A DNA stretch of 22,489 bases from an uncultured Clostridia bacterium (GTDB taxonomy: Bacteria > Bacillota > Clostridia > Peptostreptococcales > Anaerovoracaceae): NCBI GenBank assembly GCA_937889655.1, contig CALBZG010000115.1, positions 1-22,489 on the forward strand, given 5' to 3'. A model generated the notes under the pieces. It was not told the DNA's origin. It saw only the letters and a program-made list of their open reading frames with translations, and searched no databases. A program made the translations under genes and the position numbers. Below are positions 7,733-15,781 of the stretch, one piece after another (the stretch's first letter is position 1; every line of letters begins with the position of its first letter).

Positions 7733-9655
7733 ATGCTGGAGTTCGATTTCAACAAAATTCTATTTAATATACCGGCGGACAGCCATAGCAAGGGGGAAAT
7801 TGTCAATATCCTTAAGATCCACCCGGAGATCCAGTTCGTATCTCTGGTGGGGATCGACATCGGTGGACACGATACGGACGAAAAAATACCGGTGCAGTAT
7901 TTTCTCAAGGATATTGACAAGGTTCTGACTTCAGGAGTCCAGACAGATGGATCCAGCGTCCATTTGCCGGGCATCGCGGATCTTCAAAACGCCAAGGTGG
8001 ACATCATTCCGGACCTTTCCGTCAACTGGTATGTGGACTACAATTATACCAATAAGGATGTGGCTACGGGCCTGCCGGTGGGCACCCTGAGGATACCTTC
8101 CTTCCTGAAGCACAACGACACCGCCGAGGTGGGTTCCCGGGTGATCCTGCGGGATATGGTAAAGAACTTCAAGGGAGATCTTCTGAAACTTATGAAAGAA
8201 AATCCATATGTTCTTGAATATGTGGACATCGAAAGCGCCGATGATATCGACGATATAATCCTGACCTGCGCAACGGAGCTGGAGTTCTGGGTCAAGACAC
8301 CGGACGACAAGGCGGACAGGGAACAGCTTACCACCGCTCAGTCCATGAAAGAACAATACTGGAAAAGGACCATCGGACCTGTGAGGACCGCGCTGGAAAG
8401 ATCCCTGATCATTCTGGATAAATACGGCTTCGAAGTTGAGATGGGCCACAAGGAAGTGGGCGGGGTAAAAGCCAAGATGGGCAACACCGGCCAGTATGAC
8501 CATATCATGGAACAGCTGGAGATCGACTGGCGCTATGCGGATGCGCTGCAGGCCGCCGACAACGAAAACCAGGTAAAATATATCATTAAGGACGTATTCA
8601 GACTGCACGGTCTGGACGTGACATTCATGGCCAAGCCTATCGAAGGAGTGGCAGGATCCGGTGAGCATACCCACATGGGCATTGCGGCCAAGCTGAAGGA
8701 CGGCCGTACCGTAAGCCTGTTCGCCCCTAAGGATGCGGAGAAATACTATTTGAGCCCGATCGGTTTCGGGGCTTTGATGGGCGTCCTTAAAAACTATGAG
8801 GTGGTCAATCCGTTTATCAGTTCCTCCAATGATGCCTTCAACCGGCTGAAACCGGGCTATGAAGCCCCGGTCTGCATCGCCGGATCGTTGGGGCATGCCG
8901 TTACGTCGCCTTCCAGAAACCGGACGGTCCTCATCGGACTGGTCAGGGATCTAAACAACCCGCTCAGCACACGGTTTGAATTGAGATCCCCGAACCCGAA
9001 AAGCAATACATATCTGGTCATATCCGCTGCGTTCATGGCCATGCTGGACGGAATCAAAGCCTGCCTGGAAAACGGAAAAACCCCGTTGGAGCTGGAAGCA
9101 TCGCTGTCCAAAGAATACGGCAAAGAGGATTTCTATCTCGAAGCCGACAGAGAGTACAGAAGCGAGAAGGATCTGTTCGACGAATATACTCAGGAGCAGA
9201 GGGATAAGCTTTTCGGTCGAGCCCCTAGAACGGTTTGGGAAAACGCCAGAGCTTTTGAAAAATATCCTGAAAAGCTCAAGATCTTCACCTTGGACAGCGT
9301 CATGCCGAAATCCACCCTGGATTCCTACAAGCAGGCGATTTTGGAAGTCTGGGCCACGGAGCTTCACAACCGCATCATACCCGGCAATATGGATATTGTT
9401 AGAGAATGCAAAAAGCTCCACGACGACAGCAACTGTGTTGATTTTGACACTGCAAACTGGAAATCCATCCAGAGCCTCAGGGTGTATCTGGGCCAGGACA
9501 CTCTGTCTGACCGGTGTCTGCTGACCAGGATCAAGGATGCGCTGGATACCGGGGATTATCAGAAAGCCAGCGACCTGCAGATCGAAATGCAGGAAACCAT
9601 GGAAGAACTGATCAACAAATATATCATATATAAAAAGAATCTATTAGAGCTATAG
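7733..9655 (+). CDS. Glutamine synthetase, long clostridial form
   Basis: This 640-residue protein would make glutamine from glutamate, ammonia and ATP. Visible motifs: TDGSSV (71-76, beta-grasp entry), ELEF (182-185, metal ligands), GHKEVG (238-243), GSGEHTH (308-314, matching GSGMHCH of type I with the metal histidine), SRNRT (394-398) and RFELRSPNPKSNTYL (414-428). The catalytic core ends near residue 460 and an extension of about 170 residues with long helices follows. Type I enzymes have about 440-470 residues and type III about 700-730, so this falls between. The DNA offers AGGAAGGG before the ATG. Only 15 bp separate it from serS, so they are probably cotranscribed. Substrate could differ (for example glutamylation of amines), since only the fold motifs are visible. 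Confidence 0.85.
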   Translation: MLEFDFNKILFNIPADSHSKGEIVNILKIHPEIQFVSLVGIDIGGHDTDEKIPVQYFLKDIDKVLTSGVQTDGSSVHLPGIADLQNAKVDIIPDLSVNWYVDYNYTNKDVATGLPVGTLRIPSFLKHNDTAEVGSRVILRDMVKNFKGDLLKLMKENPYVLEYVDIESADDIDDIILTCATELEFWVKTPDDKADREQLTTAQSMKEQYWKRTIGPVRTALERSLIILDKYGFEVEMGHKEVGGVKAKMGNTGQYDHIMEQLEIDWRYADALQAADNENQVKYIIKDVFRLHGLDVTFMAKPIEGVAGSGEHTHMGIAAKLKDGRTVSLFAPKDAEKYYLSPIGFGALMGVLKNYEVVNPFISSSNDAFNRLKPGYEAPVCIAGSLGHAVTSPSRNRTVLIGLVRDLNNPLSTRFELRSPNPKSNTYLVISAAFMAMLDGIKACLENGKTPLELEASLSKEYGKEDFYLEADREYRSEKDLFDEYTQEQRDKLFGRAPRTVWENARAFEKYPEKLKIFTLDSVMPKSTLDSYKQAILEVWATELHNRIIPGNMDIVRECKKLHDDSNCVDFDTANWKSIQSLRVYLGQDTLSDRCLLTRIKDALDTGDYQKASDLQIEMQETMEELINKYIIYKKNLLEL

Positions 9656-9670
9656 TTTAGGAGATGAAAT

Positions 9671-10945
9671 ATGTTAGACATCAGAAGAATCAGGGAAGAC
9701 TACGAAGGGGTAAAACAAGCTGTGGAATCCAGAATGCAGGGGAGCTACGGCATTGAAAGAGTCCCGGAGCTGGATGAAAAGCGCCGCAGCGTTCTGGCCA
9801 AAGTGGAGGCCATGAAGTTCCAGCAGGGTCAGGACAGCAAGAACATACCGCTTTATAAAAAGGAAGGGAAGGACGTTTCTGCCCTCATGGCGGAGATGAA
9901 GGAGCTTTCCTCCCAGATCAAGGTGCTGGATCAGGAATTGGCTGCGTTGGAAGAGGAACTGAAAAATGTTCTCCTGAACGTGCCGAACACACCGAACCCA
10001 AGAGTTCCCGTCGGCAAGGACGACTCGGAAAATGTTGAAATCAGAAAATGGGGAGTACCGAGAGAATTCGATTTTGAGCTTAAAGCCCATTGGGATGTGG
10101 GTGCGGGCCTGGATGTACTGGACTTTGAAAGAGCGGCCAAAATCGCCGGCACGAGATTCACTGTATACAAAGGTCTGGGGGCCAGGCTTGAACGGTCAGT
10201 GATCAATTTCATGCTGAACCTGCATACCGAAGAGCATGGTTATAAGGAGATATTGCCGCCGTTTATGGTGAATAGAGACGCCATGACCGGCACCGGACAG
10301 CTTCCGAAATTCGAAGATGACATGTTCTGGATACCGGCTAAGGATTTCTTCCTGATACCTACAGCCGAAGTGCCTGTAACAAACCTGTTGATGAATGAGA
10401 TCCTGGAAGAAAGCGATCTTCCGGTCTATTATACCGCTTATACGCCGTGCTTCAGAAAAGAAGCGGGTTCCGCCGGCCGCGACACCCGTGGTCTGATCCG
10501 CCAGCATCAGTTCAACAAAGTGGAACTGGTCAAATTCTCCCATCCTGAGACCTCCTACGAAGAGCTGGAAACCTTGACTGCTGCCGCGGAAGAAGTCCTG
10601 AAGAGGCTTGAAATCCCTTACAGAGTGGTCAGATTGTCTACAGGCGATATGGGATTTTCCTCCGCCATGACCTACGATATCGAAGTCTGGATGCCGAGCT
10701 ACGGTCGTTATGTGGAGATATCCTCCTGCTCAAACTTCGAGAGCTATCAGGCGCGCCGCGCCAACATCAGGTTCAGGCCTGCGGGCGGCGGAAAACCGGA
10801 GTTTGTCCATACTCTAAATGGATCCGGCCTGGCCGTGGGAAGAACAGTTGCGGCCATCCTGGAAAACTGCCAGCAGGCAGACGGATCGGTCATCATACCA
10901 AAAGAGCTTCGCAGCTACATGGGGACGGACAGGATCACTAAATGA
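9671..10945 (+). CDS. serS: Seryl-tRNA synthetase
   Basis: The 424-residue cytoplasmic enzyme charges tRNA-Ser with serine and has the usual length. Residues 1-105 form the tRNA-binding N-terminal arm, a long charged coiled coil. The class II catalytic domain follows, with TAEVPVTNL (231-239) for serine recognition, the motif-2 region FRKEAGSAGRDTRG (261-274) and the motif-3 region LNGSGLAVGRTVAAILEN (382-399). A good ribosome binding site (TTAGGAGATG) precedes the ATG. It lies 15 bp after the glutamine synthetase gene, leaving no room for a serine T-box leader, so expression should depend on that operon unless an internal promoter exists. The next gene overlaps its stop codon. Confidence 0.97.
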   Translation: MLDIRRIREDYEGVKQAVESRMQGSYGIERVPELDEKRRSVLAKVEAMKFQQGQDSKNIPLYKKEGKDVSALMAEMKELSSQIKVLDQELAALEEELKNVLLNVPNTPNPRVPVGKDDSENVEIRKWGVPREFDFELKAHWDVGAGLDVLDFERAAKIAGTRFTVYKGLGARLERSVINFMLNLHTEEHGYKEILPPFMVNRDAMTGTGQLPKFEDDMFWIPAKDFFLIPTAEVPVTNLLMNEILEESDLPVYYTAYTPCFRKEAGSAGRDTRGLIRQHQFNKVELVKFSHPETSYEELETLTAAAEEVLKRLEIPYRVVRLSTGDMGFSSAMTYDIEVWMPSYGRYVEISSCSNFESYQARRANIRFRPAGGGKPEFVHTLNGSGLAVGRTVAAILENCQQADGSVIIPKELRSYMGTDRITK

Positions 10946-11898
10946 AAAAAGACTACACCGTAGCCTTATATAACAAGGATTATGACAACATCAAAGAACT
11001 GGTGGCGCGTGGCAAAATGCGTCGCTATTTTGGCGGAAACCTGAAATGGTCGGAGCGTGAAAGCTTCGGGATCCTTTTCGGGGCTTTTCTGTGTTTTGCC
11101 TTCAGCTATCTGATACCGGTTTTTCTAGGCAAATCCGGACTTGACCCCGATGGCATCCAATGGACTTCAAGGTTCCTGATAGCTGGAGGAATCGTTGTCC
11201 TGATCAAAGGATTCTACGACATCCGGAAGGATGCAAAAAAAGTAAGGGATCCTGTAACCGACGACGAGTGCGACGAGTGCTTCAGAAATGACATGGCCGG
11301 CATCATCATTAAAGCCCGGAAGGTCCTTTCTGAAAATATCCCGGCCTTAAAAGAAGGGTATGAAGATATCGAAAGCCTTGAACTACATGTAGTCACCGGA
11401 CCGGAGGACCGGTCGGCCAACGTAAACCTTCCGATGCTGATGGTGGTGGGAGAGAACGGCATCATCAGATGCTCCAATTATTCCGTTCTCGTGATAGCCT
11501 TCGGAAAAGAGGACTTATATATTTATCAATGCGTTTACAATATGCGGGACGGAAGCGTCCGGCGCGAACACGCATACCGGTGTCCAAACGATATTTTCAG
11601 GAATGCTGAAATCCGAAGAGTCGAAAAGAATGTCCTGACAAGCAGCAGTAAACCGAAACTCCATAAAGTCCTGGATTTCGTGATCAGCACGGACAATGCA
11701 GAAGCCGTCGGCGAAGGGGAAGCAGAACTTGCCATCACCGTTGCTGACCTTACTTGCGAGGAGCGGTCCGGAGGCAGATTCAGCTTGAAAAGCGCTGAAG
11801 AAGCTGTGGAAAAATTGATGAAGATCAGGGGGTGTTCTCCTGTCCCCCGAAGGTCCGCGGAGATTGTAGGCAACAGTCCCGAGGACCGCAACAATTGA
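10942..11898 (+). CDS. Two-TM protein of unknown function
   Basis: I do not recognise this 318-residue protein. It has a basic N-terminal segment, two hydrophobic helices (about 35-57 and 67-87) forming a hairpin, and a cytoplasmic domain of about 225 residues. That domain has an acidic cysteine pair (DDECDECF), a beta-rich part (ENGIIRCSNYSVLVIAFGKE and following) that looks like a small sensor or PH-like fold, and a charged C-terminus. Its ATG overlaps the serS stop codon (ATGA), so it is translationally coupled. The reading frame is open with normal composition. No catalytic motif is visible. Confidence 0.8.
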   Translation: MKKDYTVALYNKDYDNIKELVARGKMRRYFGGNLKWSERESFGILFGAFLCFAFSYLIPVFLGKSGLDPDGIQWTSRFLIAGGIVVLIKGFYDIRKDAKKVRDPVTDDECDECFRNDMAGIIIKARKVLSENIPALKEGYEDIESLELHVVTGPEDRSANVNLPMLMVVGENGIIRCSNYSVLVIAFGKEDLYIYQCVYNMRDGSVRREHAYRCPNDIFRNAEIRRVEKNVLTSSSKPKLHKVLDFVISTDNAEAVGEGEAELAITVADLTCEERSGGRFSLKSAEEAVEKLMKIRGCSPVPRRSAEIVGNSPEDRNN

Positions 11899-11927
11899 GC
11901 CGCAAGCAGCGGCATGGCACTGAATCA

Positions 11928-11976
11928 ATCTGATCTGGCAAAGAAAAAGACTGCCTGACAGCCTGATAGATCAGAT
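11928..11976. repeat. 9-bp inverted repeat upstream of the symporter gene
   Basis: ATCTGATCT (11928-11936) is the exact reverse complement of AGATCAGAT (11968-11976), with 31 bp between. It lies in the 120-bp gap between the unknown two-TM gene and the symporter gene, about 42 bp before the TTG start. It could be a regulator site or an RNA stem; no T-run follows. I find no clear -35/-10 pair in this gap. Confidence 0.55.
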
Positions 11977-12018
11977 GGAAAATAAATAGAAATATATAAA
12001 CTAAGGAGAGAAACGAAA

Positions 12019-13488
12019 TTGTATATCATTGGAATAATTTTTGCCCTGTATCTTGGGCTGATGGTTTTAATAGGATTCAAGTACTACAATAAGACATCGA
12101 ATATGTCCGACTATATTCTTGGCGGGCGCAGTCTCGGAAGCTGGGTGACAGCCATGTCGGCTCAGGCATCGGACATGTCCGGCTGGCTCCTTCTGGGCCT
12201 TCCGGGAACCGCTTATGTTCTCTATGCCGGCACATCGGAAGCCATTTGGACTGCCATTGGACTCTGGCTGGGGACATATCTGAACTGGTTGTTCGTTGCC
12301 AAAAGGCTGAGGAAATACACCCAGGTGGCAGGGGATGCCCTGACCCTTCCGGATTTCTTTGAAAAACGTTTTAGAGACGATAAACACATCATACGTTCCA
12401 TATCTGCGTTGTTCATCGTCATATTCTTTCTGGTTTACACGTCCAGCCAGTTTGCTGCAGGCGGCAAGCTTTTCGCCACCATATTTGATATGCCTTATGT
12501 CTGGGGCATGATCATCGGCGCTGTAATCATTCTTGCATATACCGCCTTGGGCGGATTCATGGCTGTCTGCTGGACGGACACCATCCAGGGAGCCATTATG
12601 TTTGTGGCTTTAGCAGTGGTTCCGGTCATCGCCGTCGGCAATATGGACGGATGGGATGCGGTGCAGATAAGACTCTCCGCGCTGACGCCGGAATCTCTGG
12701 GATTCTTCCCTGAAGCGGAGGGCCGCATCAACACCATGCTGCTGGCTTCCTGCCTTGGCTGGGGCTTGGGATATTTCGGACAGCCACATATACTGGTCCG
12801 CTTCATGGGGATCCAGTCTCCGGACGCTATCAGAAAATCCAGGATCATCGCCATGATCTGGGTCACTGTTACCTTGGGATGCGCCATTCTGATCGGTATT
12901 TTAGGGAAAGCTATGATGCCGGATCTTGCGGATCCTGAGACCGTATTCATGAAAATGTTGACGAGCATGTTCAACCCGGTCATTGCGGGGCTTCTGATGA
13001 CCTCCATCCTGGCAGCCATTATGAGTACAGCTTCGTCGCAGCTGCTGGTAACGGCATCGTCAGTTTCCCAAGACATTTTTGCTCTTTGGTTCAAAATGGA
13101 CGAGAATAATCCAAGGCTCGTATGGGTATCCAGGCTGACAGTATCGTTAGTGGCTGTAGTAGCAATCATCATCGCTTTAGATCCTGCCAGCTCCGTATTC
13201 GGGCTTGTCTCCAGCGCCTGGGGTGGCTTCGGCGCCGCCTTCGGTCCGATCATCCTGTTCTCTCTATTCTGGAGAAGGATGACCCGGCAGGGAGCCATCG
13301 CCGGGATGCTTGCAGGGGGAATATCCGATATTTTCTGGTTCCTGAAAAGCGGCGGCATATTCGACATTTATGAAATAATACCGGGATTCCTGATCGGATG
13401 CGCTGTCCTGATCCTGGTGAGCCTGGCAACAAAGCCGACCCAGGATATGATGGATGAGTTCGATTCAGTTAAAACAATGCAGTTCTAA
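12019..13488 (+). CDS. putP: Sodium/proline symporter (PutP type)
   Basis: The 489-residue protein belongs to the sodium:solute symporter family (SSS) and resembles PutP, which imports proline with Na+. Early residues MSDYILGGRSLGSWVTAMSA and ASDMSGWLLLGLPG are typical of PutP helices 2 and 3, around the Na+ and proline sites. AYTALGGFMAVCWTDTIQG is the family signature in the middle. About 13 membrane helices can be traced. The start is TTG at 12019, supported by AAGGAGAG (12003-12010) 8 bp upstream. A strong terminator follows, and the gene seems to be a single-gene unit or the end of the serS operon. Proline is a plausible electron acceptor in Stickland fermentation, but no proline reductase gene is in view. 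Confidence 0.9.
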   Translation: MYIIGIIFALYLGLMVLIGFKYYNKTSNMSDYILGGRSLGSWVTAMSAQASDMSGWLLLGLPGTAYVLYAGTSEAIWTAIGLWLGTYLNWLFVAKRLRKYTQVAGDALTLPDFFEKRFRDDKHIIRSISALFIVIFFLVYTSSQFAAGGKLFATIFDMPYVWGMIIGAVIILAYTALGGFMAVCWTDTIQGAIMFVALAVVPVIAVGNMDGWDAVQIRLSALTPESLGFFPEAEGRINTMLLASCLGWGLGYFGQPHILVRFMGIQSPDAIRKSRIIAMIWVTVTLGCAILIGILGKAMMPDLADPETVFMKMLTSMFNPVIAGLLMTSILAAIMSTASSQLLVTASSVSQDIFALWFKMDENNPRLVWVSRLTVSLVAVVAIIIALDPASSVFGLVSSAWGGFGAAFGPIILFSLFWRRMTRQGAIAGMLAGGISDIFWFLKSGGIFDIYEIIPGFLIGCAVLILVSLATKPTQDMMDEFDSVKTMQF

Positions 13489-13501
13489 GCAGATTAAAAG
13501 G

Positions 13502-13528
13502 AAGCGGGATTAACCTCCCGCTTTTTTA
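13502..13528 (+). terminator. Intrinsic terminator after the symporter gene
   Basis: AAGCGGGA (13502-13509) pairs with TCCCGCTT (13516-13523) around the loop TTAACC, and six T residues begin within the stem end (13522-13527). It lies 13 bp after the stop codon. Confidence 0.92.
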
Positions 13529-13620
13529 TAGGAAGTAACCACAAGTTATCCGGAAAGCATGAAGGGTTTTATAGAGGTTGATATGTTGATATGGAGATAT
13601 GCATGAGGGAGGACAGTGAT

Positions 13621-15114
13621 ATGAAGATTGGGGAGTTGACGGATTTCCTTTTGAAGCACGCGGAAAAAGATCCGGTTTCCTTCCACATGCCGGGCCACAA
13701 AGGCGCTGCGTTGTACAAAGAGCTGGGATATGACGATTTTCTGCAAAAGATCATGGATTGCGACGTGACGGAAATCCCCGGAGCCGACAACCTTTTTCAG
13801 GCGGAGAGCGTTCTGAAAGCAGTCATGGATCGTTACGCCGGTCTTTATGGCGTGAGGAGATCATACATCCTGATCAACGGAACCAGTTGCGGCATTATCG
13901 CATCGATACTTGCAACGGTCACCAGGGGCGGGAAACTCATTCTGGCCAGGAATTGCCACAAATCGGTTTTCAATGCGCTTTCACTTGGGGCAATAAACCC
14001 CGTTTACGCCTATACAGAATCAATTCCGGAGCACAATATCGCCGGACCGGTTTCGGCCGGGGAGATCGAAAGACTCTTGGACGAACATCCTGATGCAGCG
14101 GCAGTGATCCTGCCCAGCCCGAATTATTACGGCATCTGCTCGGATATTGAAAAAATCAGCGAAGCCGTCCACCGCCGGGGCAAGATCCTCATCGTGGACC
14201 AGGCCCATGGAGCTCACCTGAAATTCTTCAGCAAATTCGCTCCGGATATTGAAATCGATGGACATAAGCTGCCAAAACCTGCGGAAGAACAGGGGGCCGA
14301 CATCGTCATCAATAGCACCCACAAGACCCTGGGTTCATTCACTCAGAGCGCTGTGCTGAACGTGGTGTCGGACCGGATCGACTGCGAACTTTTGGAAGAC
14401 CGCCTTCAGGCACTGGAAAGCAGCAGCCCTTCCTATCTGTTGATGGCCTCTTTGGATATCAATGCCGATCTCCTGGAAAAGCACGGAAAAGAAAAAATCA
14501 ACACCTGGGCAGAGGAGCTTCAAGGATTTTACTGCCGGGCAAAAAACATACCCGGCCTGAAGATGATTCGGCCGGACGGCGCTTTTGATTTTACCAAAAT
14601 AGACTTGGATATGAGTATATACGGATTGTCGGGAGCCGCGCTGGAGGGACTTCTCATGAAAGAGAACATCTTCCCGGAGCTGCATGCCGGGAAGATACTC
14701 ATGCTGATGACCGGCATCGGCAATACATCGAATCACTATGCGAGATTGTTGGATGCTTTGCATAGAATCGCAGAAAGATCAATTCGGGAATCTGCGGATC
14801 CGGAGGGTTGCCCGGCCTTGCCCTCCGATTCCGGATATGTAAAACAAGAGGCAGCCCCGGATCTGAAAGATGCCCCGGACACTTCAAAACCGCTTGAGCT
14901 CTGCCCCGTCCCCGAAAAAAGCCGAAAAATAAAGCTGGAGGAAGCCGCGGGACTTGTCTGCGGGTCCGCCATCATCCCTTATCCTCCGGGGATCCCCATC
15001 GTATGCCCGGGTGAGAGATTGACGGAAGAAATGCTTATATACATCAAAAAGTTGCGCCTCGCAGGGGAAAAAGTGATCGGCGTCAATGAAAATGGAGAAA
15101 TCACAGCAGGTTAA
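13621..15114 (+). CDS. PLP-dependent Orn/Lys/Arg decarboxylase
   Basis: The 497-residue enzyme belongs to the fold-I amino-acid decarboxylases of the Gram-positive type (SpeA/CAD/YaaO-like, about 480-500 residues), which turn arginine, lysine or ornithine into a polyamine precursor and CO2. Visible: HMPGHKG (22-28), the NCHKS segment (111-115), IVDQAHGAH (191-199, the Asp for the pyridine nitrogen) and STHKTLGSFTQ (232-242, Lys235 as the PLP Schiff base). The C-terminal small domain ends in the typical IPYPPGIP. The ATG at 13621 is chosen because GAGGGAGG (13605-13612) lies 8 bp before it; upstream in-frame ATGs at 13591 and 13603 have no such site. The linker (about residues 385-435) is Pro/Ser/Asp-rich. 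The substrate cannot be read from sequence. The next gene follows after 5 bp. Confidence 0.9.
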   Translation: MKIGELTDFLLKHAEKDPVSFHMPGHKGAALYKELGYDDFLQKIMDCDVTEIPGADNLFQAESVLKAVMDRYAGLYGVRRSYILINGTSCGIIASILATVTRGGKLILARNCHKSVFNALSLGAINPVYAYTESIPEHNIAGPVSAGEIERLLDEHPDAAAVILPSPNYYGICSDIEKISEAVHRRGKILIVDQAHGAHLKFFSKFAPDIEIDGHKLPKPAEEQGADIVINSTHKTLGSFTQSAVLNVVSDRIDCELLEDRLQALESSSPSYLLMASLDINADLLEKHGKEKINTWAEELQGFYCRAKNIPGLKMIRPDGAFDFTKIDLDMSIYGLSGAALEGLLMKENIFPELHAGKILMLMTGIGNTSNHYARLLDALHRIAERSIRESADPEGCPALPSDSGYVKQEAAPDLKDAPDTSKPLELCPVPEKSRKIKLEEAAGLVCGSAIIPYPPGIPIVCPGERLTEEMLIYIKKLRLAGEKVIGVNENGEITAG

Positions 15115-15119
15115 TCAAA

Positions 15120-15671
15120 ATGGAAAACATCAAATCGATCACAATTTCACATCAGAGCAGAGTAAACGATATGCTGGCGGAGGTGGTAAGGGATGTACGG
15201 CGGCTGGGGATACCTGTCTCGAAACGGATCCAGAAAAACGTCGTGATCAACCAAAGAGCCCGGACACGCTTCGGGTGCTGTAAACGATTGAAGACGGGAT
15301 TGACAGGCAGTGAGTTCGTCATCGAGGTTTCCGAAATGCTGCTTTACGCACCGGAGACTTCCCTGAGGCAGACGCTGGCCCATGAGGCCCTTCACACCTG
15401 TCCGGGCTGCGGCAACCACAGCAGCGGGTGGAAGAGCTATGCAGAAAAGGTCAATGCAGCCTACGGATATGATATAAAAAGAGTGTCCGATCCTGCGGCT
15501 TTAGGAATCGAACCCACGGAGATCCTGAAGCGCCGAAAGAAGGTGAATCATGTGCTGGTCTGTGAAAACTGCGGTGTACGGATCGAGAGGACCCGGGCGA
15601 CTAAGGTCACCAAGTACCCTCAGTTATACAGATGCAGATGCGGCGGCAGACTGACAAAAATCAAGTTTTAG
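15120..15671 (+). CDS. SprT-like zinc metalloprotease domain protein
   Basis: This 183-residue protein has the SprT-like layout: an N-terminal helical part, the zinc-protease motif HEALH (88-92) with a further histidine in GCGNHSSGW (97-104), and a C-terminal zinc ribbon (C148, C151, C172, C174, in the form CxxC...CxC). Relatives include bacterial SprT and the eukaryotic Spartan protease that removes DNA-protein crosslinks; bacterial roles are poorly known. The motif is complete, so the protein could be active. It begins 5 bp after the decarboxylase stop and has only a weak ribosome binding site (AGCAGG), so translational coupling is likely. A functional link with the decarboxylase is not obvious. 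Confidence 0.87.
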   Translation: MENIKSITISHQSRVNDMLAEVVRDVRRLGIPVSKRIQKNVVINQRARTRFGCCKRLKTGLTGSEFVIEVSEMLLYAPETSLRQTLAHEALHTCPGCGNHSSGWKSYAEKVNAAYGYDIKRVSDPAALGIEPTEILKRRKKVNHVLVCENCGVRIERTRATKVTKYPQLYRCRCGGRLTKIKF

Positions 15672-15684
15672 CAGCAGTCGATCG

Positions 15685-15693
15685 TGATATAAT
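15685..15693 (+). promoter_or_regulatory. Extended -10 promoter ahead of kdd
   Basis: TGATATAAT (15685-15693) is a perfect extended -10 element (TGn plus TATAAT) 88 bp before the kdd start. The position 17 bp upstream (GTTTTA) is a poor -35 box, which extended -10 promoters tolerate. The remaining leader shows no clear riboswitch. Confidence 0.5.
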
Positions 15694-15781
15694 AGACTGA
15701 AAGTCACCATAGTATGGATGCAGAAAAACCGAAATACGAAAAAGTTGGAGTCAAATTACGGTAATCGGAGGGATATCAGGT

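Noticed and set aside
9640..9675. T-box leader for serS
   Set aside because: Only 15 bp separate serS from the glutamine synthetase gene; a T-box needs well over 150 nt.
13591..13620. Longer N-terminus for the decarboxylase from ATG 13591 or 13603
   Set aside because: The GAGGGAGG at 13605-13612 is placed for ATG 13621, and the family normally begins near that point.
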